Below, one piece after another: positions 6,622 to 9,105 of a stretch of DNA of 9,105 nucleotides (within the stretch, counting starts at the first letter, position 1; every line of letters begins with the position of its first letter). This DNA is from Elusimicrobiota bacterium (GTDB taxonomy: Bacteria; CG03; SLGR01; PWQF01). Where the stretch lies: contig PWQF01000205.1 of NCBI GenBank assembly GCA_003556865.1, positions 1-9,105 on the forward strand. Reading direction: 5' to 3'. Made by a program: the position numbers and the translations under genes. A model generated the notes under the pieces. It had not been told where the DNA came from, did not search any database, and saw nothing but the letters and a program-made list of their open reading frames with translations.

Positions 6622-8427
6622 ATGAAAATAAAAATGTTTCACGTAATTACAACAGCAATCCTGGTTATAATGGTTGCTGTTTTTGAGCTTAAAGCCCAGA
6701 GTTTTGATTTTGTCATTCAAACTACAGCTGAAAGTTCAACTTTTACCTTCATAATTGACGGCGCTGAAAATATGGTGATTGACTGGGGGATAGGCGCCGG
6801 CACTCAATCAGTGGCTGACGGGAACCGGAGCCCTTCCAATTATTATGAATCGACAGGTGCATATACGGTAAGCTTATCGGGAGTAGCAGAAAGAATAAGT
6901 TTTTCGGGAGTAAACGGGTACACCCCCCATATGCTCAGAGACATACTTACCCCCGTATACCCGGGAGTAACGGGAATAAGAAGCGCCAGGGAAATGTTTG
7001 CCGGCGCGGTAAACATAACCGAATTTACGGCCGCGGATTTTTTTGATGATGCTTCTTCAAGCGTTACTGATATGAGGAGCATGTTTAAGGGTGCTGCCGG
7101 CTTTAATCAGGATATAAGTTCCTGGGATGTCTCAAACTCCACAAGTATGAGGCATATGTTTAACGGCGCATCCGCCTTTGACCGGGATATTTCAGGGTGG
7201 GATATAAGGGAAATCTCTGATTTTACGGGTTTTTTATCAAACTCCGGCTTTTCAACCGAAAATTACGACAAACTTCTTATGGCCTGGTCTGAGCTTGATA
7301 TAAAAAAAACCGGTGTTGATTTTGGGGCTGAAGAAATAAAATACAGCCTTGGAGCCCCTGAAGCGGCCAGGGAAAAATTCCGGCACGACTGGTCCTGGAA
7401 TTTTAATGACGAAGGCGATACGGAAGAATTGTATAAACCGCCTTTCCGGGCCACTGCTCTTTCAAGGGGTTCTATAAGTTGGGAGTGGGACCTGATTCCC
7501 GGCGCAACATATTACAGGGTTTATACAGAAAACAATATCCTCCTTTTTCAGCTGCAGGGCAGCACCGGCAGCTGGGTTGAGAGTGGGCTTGAGCCCAATA
7601 CTCCGCAGACCAGGTATTTAATGGCTGGAGGCCCTTACCCGGGCGGCCCCGGGATAAGAATGGGACGGTCTGATAATGCAAAGGCTTATGCGGTTCCGGT
7701 TTATCATAACCAGCAGTATTCAGTGTGGGATAACGATGAGAACTCATCAATGAGGGTCCCGCCTTCAAGCACCCCTACATTTGCCCTTATCCGCGATCCT
7801 GATTCCGGACAGGAAAAAGCCGGAAGAGCGGCTGATGACAAACTGCCTCCGGGTACTATGAAAAATATAGTTGCACCTAAAGATTTTGTTCTTATGAGGC
7901 CTGACGGAACGACTGTGGAACCGGACGAAATTCCTTTAATCATATCGGGTGATATAATTATCCAAATAAACTATCCGGCGGGCTTGCCGGCACCGGATGT
8001 TGACAATCTCCGTCTGGCAAAACTTAACCGGGCAAGTTCGGAATGGGAGTTTGTCCCGACCGGCAGAGTTACAATAAACAGGGAAAAGGGCTGGGTAGAG
8101 GGGCGCCTCAGCTCTCTTTCAGTATACACCCTGCTGGCGGCTCCCTATACGGATACGGGGTCCGTATATCTCTACCCCAACCCGTTAAAGCCGGGCGATA
8201 AGGATTACGGGGAAGTAGACGGGGGCGGTATTATTATAGGGTCTCTTCCACCCTCTGCGGATATCAGGGTATTTAATGTTGCCGGGGAACTGGTAGACAG
8301 TTTTTCTCATAATGGCTCCCGAACTTACCACTGGTCCGATGCCGGAAAACTGGCTTCTGGGGTATACATACTGGCTGTAAATTCAGGGAACTCTTTAAAT
8401 ACGCTTAAATTTGCAGTTGTAAGGTAA
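6622..8427 (+). CDS. Secreted BspA-like (DUF285) surface protein with C-terminal FlgD/type IX-like sorting domain
   Basis: A 601-aa exported protein. Residues 1-25 form a Sec signal peptide (KIK, hydrophobic core to about 20, likely cut after LKA). Residues 26-100 are a beta-rich region ending in a PKD/Ig-like segment typical of this group. Residues 122-258 are BspA-type repeats with MFxGAxxFNxDISxWD units and the usual DUF285 tail (YDKLLMAWSEL, then AAREKF...W). Residues 273-335 look like a fibronectin type III domain (SISWEWDLIPGATYYRVY). Residues 515-601 carry YPNPLKPG, IRVFNVAGELV, LASGVYI and a final KFAVVR, the plan of FlgD-Ig/type IX sorting domains. It is probably displayed on or released from the outer membrane; BspA relatives can mediate adhesion, but no partner is shown. 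The gene stands alone between gaps with no clear ribosome site, and no link to the peptide cassette is evident beyond adjacency. Confidence 0.88.
   Translation: MKIKMFHVITTAILVIMVAVFELKAQSFDFVIQTTAESSTFTFIIDGAENMVIDWGIGAGTQSVADGNRSPSNYYESTGAYTVSLSGVAERISFSGVNGYTPHMLRDILTPVYPGVTGIRSAREMFAGAVNITEFTAADFFDDASSSVTDMRSMFKGAAGFNQDISSWDVSNSTSMRHMFNGASAFDRDISGWDIREISDFTGFLSNSGFSTENYDKLLMAWSELDIKKTGVDFGAEEIKYSLGAPEAAREKFRHDWSWNFNDEGDTEELYKPPFRATALSRGSISWEWDLIPGATYYRVYTENNILLFQLQGSTGSWVESGLEPNTPQTRYLMAGGPYPGGPGIRMGRSDNAKAYAVPVYHNQQYSVWDNDENSSMRVPPSSTPTFALIRDPDSGQEKAGRAADDKLPPGTMKNIVAPKDFVLMRPDGTTVEPDEIPLIISGDIIIQINYPAGLPAPDVDNLRLAKLNRASSEWEFVPTGRVTINREKGWVEGRLSSLSVYTLLAAPYTDTGSVYLYPNPLKPGDKDYGEVDGGGIIIGSLPPSADIRVFNVAGELVDSFSHNGSRTYHWSDAGKLASGVYILAVNSGNSLNTLKFAVVR
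6985..7212 (+). repeat. BspA-type protein repeats (coding)
   Basis: Three in-frame units within the secreted protein: a degenerate one at residues 122-140 and two good ones at 149-172 and 174-197, spaced 25 residues. The two good copies share the pattern MxxMFxGAxxFxxDISxWD. The DNA copies are diverged, so this is an old protein repeat, not a recent tandem duplication. Confidence 0.75.
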
Positions 8428-8457
8428 CTAAAAGGTTAATGTTACATTAACGTTACC
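8423..8457 (+). repeat. Nested inverted repeats after the BspA-like gene
   Basis: The inner arms GTTAATG (8435-8441) and CATTAAC (8445-8451) are perfect around TTA. The outer arms GGTAAC (8423-8428) and GTTACC (8452-8457) are also perfect, leaving a 6-nt bulge on the left. The outer arm includes the TAA stop at 8425-8427. No T tract follows, so a standard terminator is not supported; an mRNA 3'-end structure or a regulator site are both possible. Confidence 0.5.
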
Positions 8458-8471
8458 GTAATTATGCGGGG

Positions 8472-8495
8472 TTAATATATTAAAGAGGGTATAAT
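8472..8495 (+). promoter_or_regulatory. Palindrome plus TATAAT before the signal-peptidase-like gene
   Basis: TTAATATATTAA (8472-8483) is a perfect 12-bp palindrome, followed 6 bp later by TATAAT (8490-8495). The palindrome lies where the -35/-10 spacer would be, a common operator position. No good -35 is visible and no CRP-like dyad is present at the spacing used by the other two promoters. A transcript from here would have a leader of about 40 nt. Confidence 0.42.
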
Positions 8496-8540
8496 AAGAA
8501 GGTAAGAGCTTAATTTATAGGATGGAAAAAAGTTTTTATT

Positions 8541-8912
8541 ATGGGTACTTATTTAAAGAATAATATAATCCCCCTACAGGCCAGGGGCGGCTGTATGAGG
8601 CCTTTTATAAGGTCCGGCAAGTTTCTTTTTATAAAAAAAGCTTTTAAATACAGGACCGGGGATCTTATATGCTACAGGGACCGGGGCGGACTTTATCTGC
8701 ACCGGGTAATAAAAAAGAAAAAAGATATTTTTACTGTATCTGACGATACAGGCATTACGGGCACCAGGCAAATAAGTAAATGCAGCATAAAAGGAAAAGT
8801 TACTCCCTTTTTTTTATCGGGCCCGGCCGGATTTATATACCGGTTTTTTGCTGTAAATATATACAGGACTGGGAGAAGAATTAAAAAAATTTTATTAAAC
8901 CATGAAGTATAA
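8541..8912 (+). CDS. Small S24/S26 signal-peptidase-like protein with Cys at the nucleophile position
   Basis: A 123-aa protein with the layout of S24/S26 (signal peptidase/LexA-type) peptidases often found beside PqqD-like and HprK-like genes. GGCMRPFIRSGK at 16-27 matches the usual G-S-M-x-P-x-x-x-x-G box, but Cys18 replaces the catalytic Ser. TGDLICY (39-45) matches the GD-hydrophobic strand, and LYLHRVI (51-57) matches the LxHRV motif of SipW/Sec11-type enzymes, where His is the base. DDTG at 68-71 follows in the place of the final GD motif. No clear trans-membrane segment is seen; a weakly hydrophobic stretch lies near 88-107. The start has only a distant AGGA (8519-8522), and upstream in-frame bases give no other ATG before a TAA at 8511. 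It could be a Cys-type protease, an inactive peptidase-like binder, or a leader-cleaving enzyme for the peptide. Family certain, activity not. Confidence 0.78.
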   Translation: MGTYLKNNIIPLQARGGCMRPFIRSGKFLFIKKAFKYRTGDLICYRDRGGLYLHRVIKKKKDIFTVSDDTGITGTRQISKCSIKGKVTPFFLSGPAGFIYRFFAVNIYRTGRRIKKILLNHEV

Positions 8913-8922
8913 CTTCATAGTT
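8898..8922 (+). repeat. Inverted repeat across the stop of the signal-peptidase-like gene
   Basis: ATGAAGT (8902-8908) and ACTTCAT (8912-8918) are perfect around ATA, with AAC and GTT extending the stem after one mismatch. The TAA stop (8910-8912) is in the loop and right arm. Only a short T run (8928-8931) follows, so a terminator is possible but weak. Confidence 0.5.
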
Positions 8923-8928
8923 CAGGCT

Positions 8929-8973
8929 TTTGTGAGAAAAGTCACGGAAAAGTGTATTATTAATGATTATAAT
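8929..8973 (+). promoter_or_regulatory. CRP-like dyad plus TATAAT, promoter of the merR-like gene
   Basis: TTTGTGAG (8929-8936), four As, then GTCACGGAAAA (8941-8951) contains TGTGA-N6-TCACG. TATAAT follows at 8968-8973. The start of TGTGA to the start of TATAAT is 37 bp, exactly as at the 6350-6394 copy, and 19 of 23 bases of the two dyad boxes are identical. The centre (8938.5) falls near -41.5 for a start around 8980. Confidence 0.75.
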
Positions 8974-9002
8974 TATAAGCATAGGAGGAGGTTTTTTTTA
9001 TA

Positions 9003-9105
9003 ATGAGTAATAAACAAGCTTTATGCAGGATAGGTAAACTGGCGGAGAAGGCGGGAGTTCCCCGGTCCACTATAAACTATTACTGCAGGATAGGGCTTAT
9101 TAAAC
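9003..9105 (+). CDS. MerR-family transcription regulator, 3' end outside window
   Basis: The first 34 codons of a MerR-type DNA-binding protein. After a short lead, residues 9-34 read as the MerR winged helix: RIGKLAEKAGVPRS (9-22), TINYY (23-27) and GLIK (31-34), matching the usual IGELAxxxGVSxxTIRYYExxGL pattern. A strong AGGAGGAGG ribosome site (8983-8991) lies 11 nt upstream. The effector domain is missing, so the inducer is unknown. Classical MerR proteins bind their own or nearby promoters, but the dyad here is upstream of the -10/-35 spacer and looks CRP-like, so it is probably a site for another regulator. One Cys is visible (residue 8), plus Cys28 in place of the usual Glu. Confidence 0.85.
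   Translation, partial: MSNKQALCRIGKLAEKAGVPRSTINYYCRIGLIK

Noticed and set aside
8423..8457. Intrinsic terminator
   Set aside because: The nested repeat is AT-rich in its inner stem and no T tract follows, so a terminator call is not supported.
8929..8973. MerR self-binding site
   Set aside because: MerR dyads sit between -35 and -10; this dyad is centred near -41.5 and matches a CRP-type consensus, and it recurs at another promoter.

Overview
The window is a stretch of bacterial chromosome with every gene on the + strand. Eleven genes are visible; the first is cut at its 5' end and the last at its 3' end. The organism looks Gram-negative. A 601-aa secreted protein carries BspA-type (DUF285) repeats and a C-terminal YPNP/FlgD-like domain of the kind used for type IX secretion. 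An ExeA-type ATPase lies in a polysaccharide-like neighbourhood. This mix is common in uncultured lineages such as Elusimicrobiota, Omnitrophota or WOR-3-like groups, but that placement is a low-confidence inference from gene style. No rRNA, tRNA, CRISPR array or transposase was found.

Region 1 (1-6381) is one tightly packed run of eight genes. Neighbours overlap by 1-10 bp, with one 14-bp gap. In order they are: a PIG-L/LmbE-type deacetylase (5' cut), a WecA/TagO-family polyprenyl-phosphate sugar-1-phosphate transferase, a soluble coiled-coil protein, an ExeA/GspA-like AAA ATPase, an HD-GYP protein, an HprK-like kinase, a PqqD-like protein, and a radical SAM/SPASM enzyme. The first half resembles a surface-glycan or exopolysaccharide locus. 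The second half is a peptide-modification cassette.

Region 2 (6382-9105) differs. Each gene has its own intergenic gap with a TATAAT box, and the first three of its four genes have an inverted repeat across the stop codon. It starts with a short 49-codon gene (6424-6573) that looks like a RiPP precursor. That peptide has a lysine-rich N-terminus, a YxxPxI motif, a Cys-rich C-terminal segment and a C-terminal Ser. It lies directly after the PqqD-like, kinase and radical SAM genes. Next come the BspA-like secreted protein, a small S24/S26 signal-peptidase-like protein with Cys at the expected catalytic Ser position, and the start of a MerR-family regulator.

The strongest non-coding signal is a duplicated promoter module. 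A TGTGA-N6-TCACG dyad (CRP-like) sits at the same distance, 37 bp start to start, upstream of a TATAAT box before the precursor gene and before the merR-like gene. This suggests one CRP/FNR-family activator controls both.

Proposed working model (inference): the PqqD-like protein binds the precursor leader, the radical SAM enzyme crosslinks the Cys-containing core, the HprK-like kinase phosphorylates the peptide (perhaps its C-terminal Ser), and the signal-peptidase-like protein may take part in cleavage or export. Links to the glycan genes and the HD-GYP protein rest on operon structure only.
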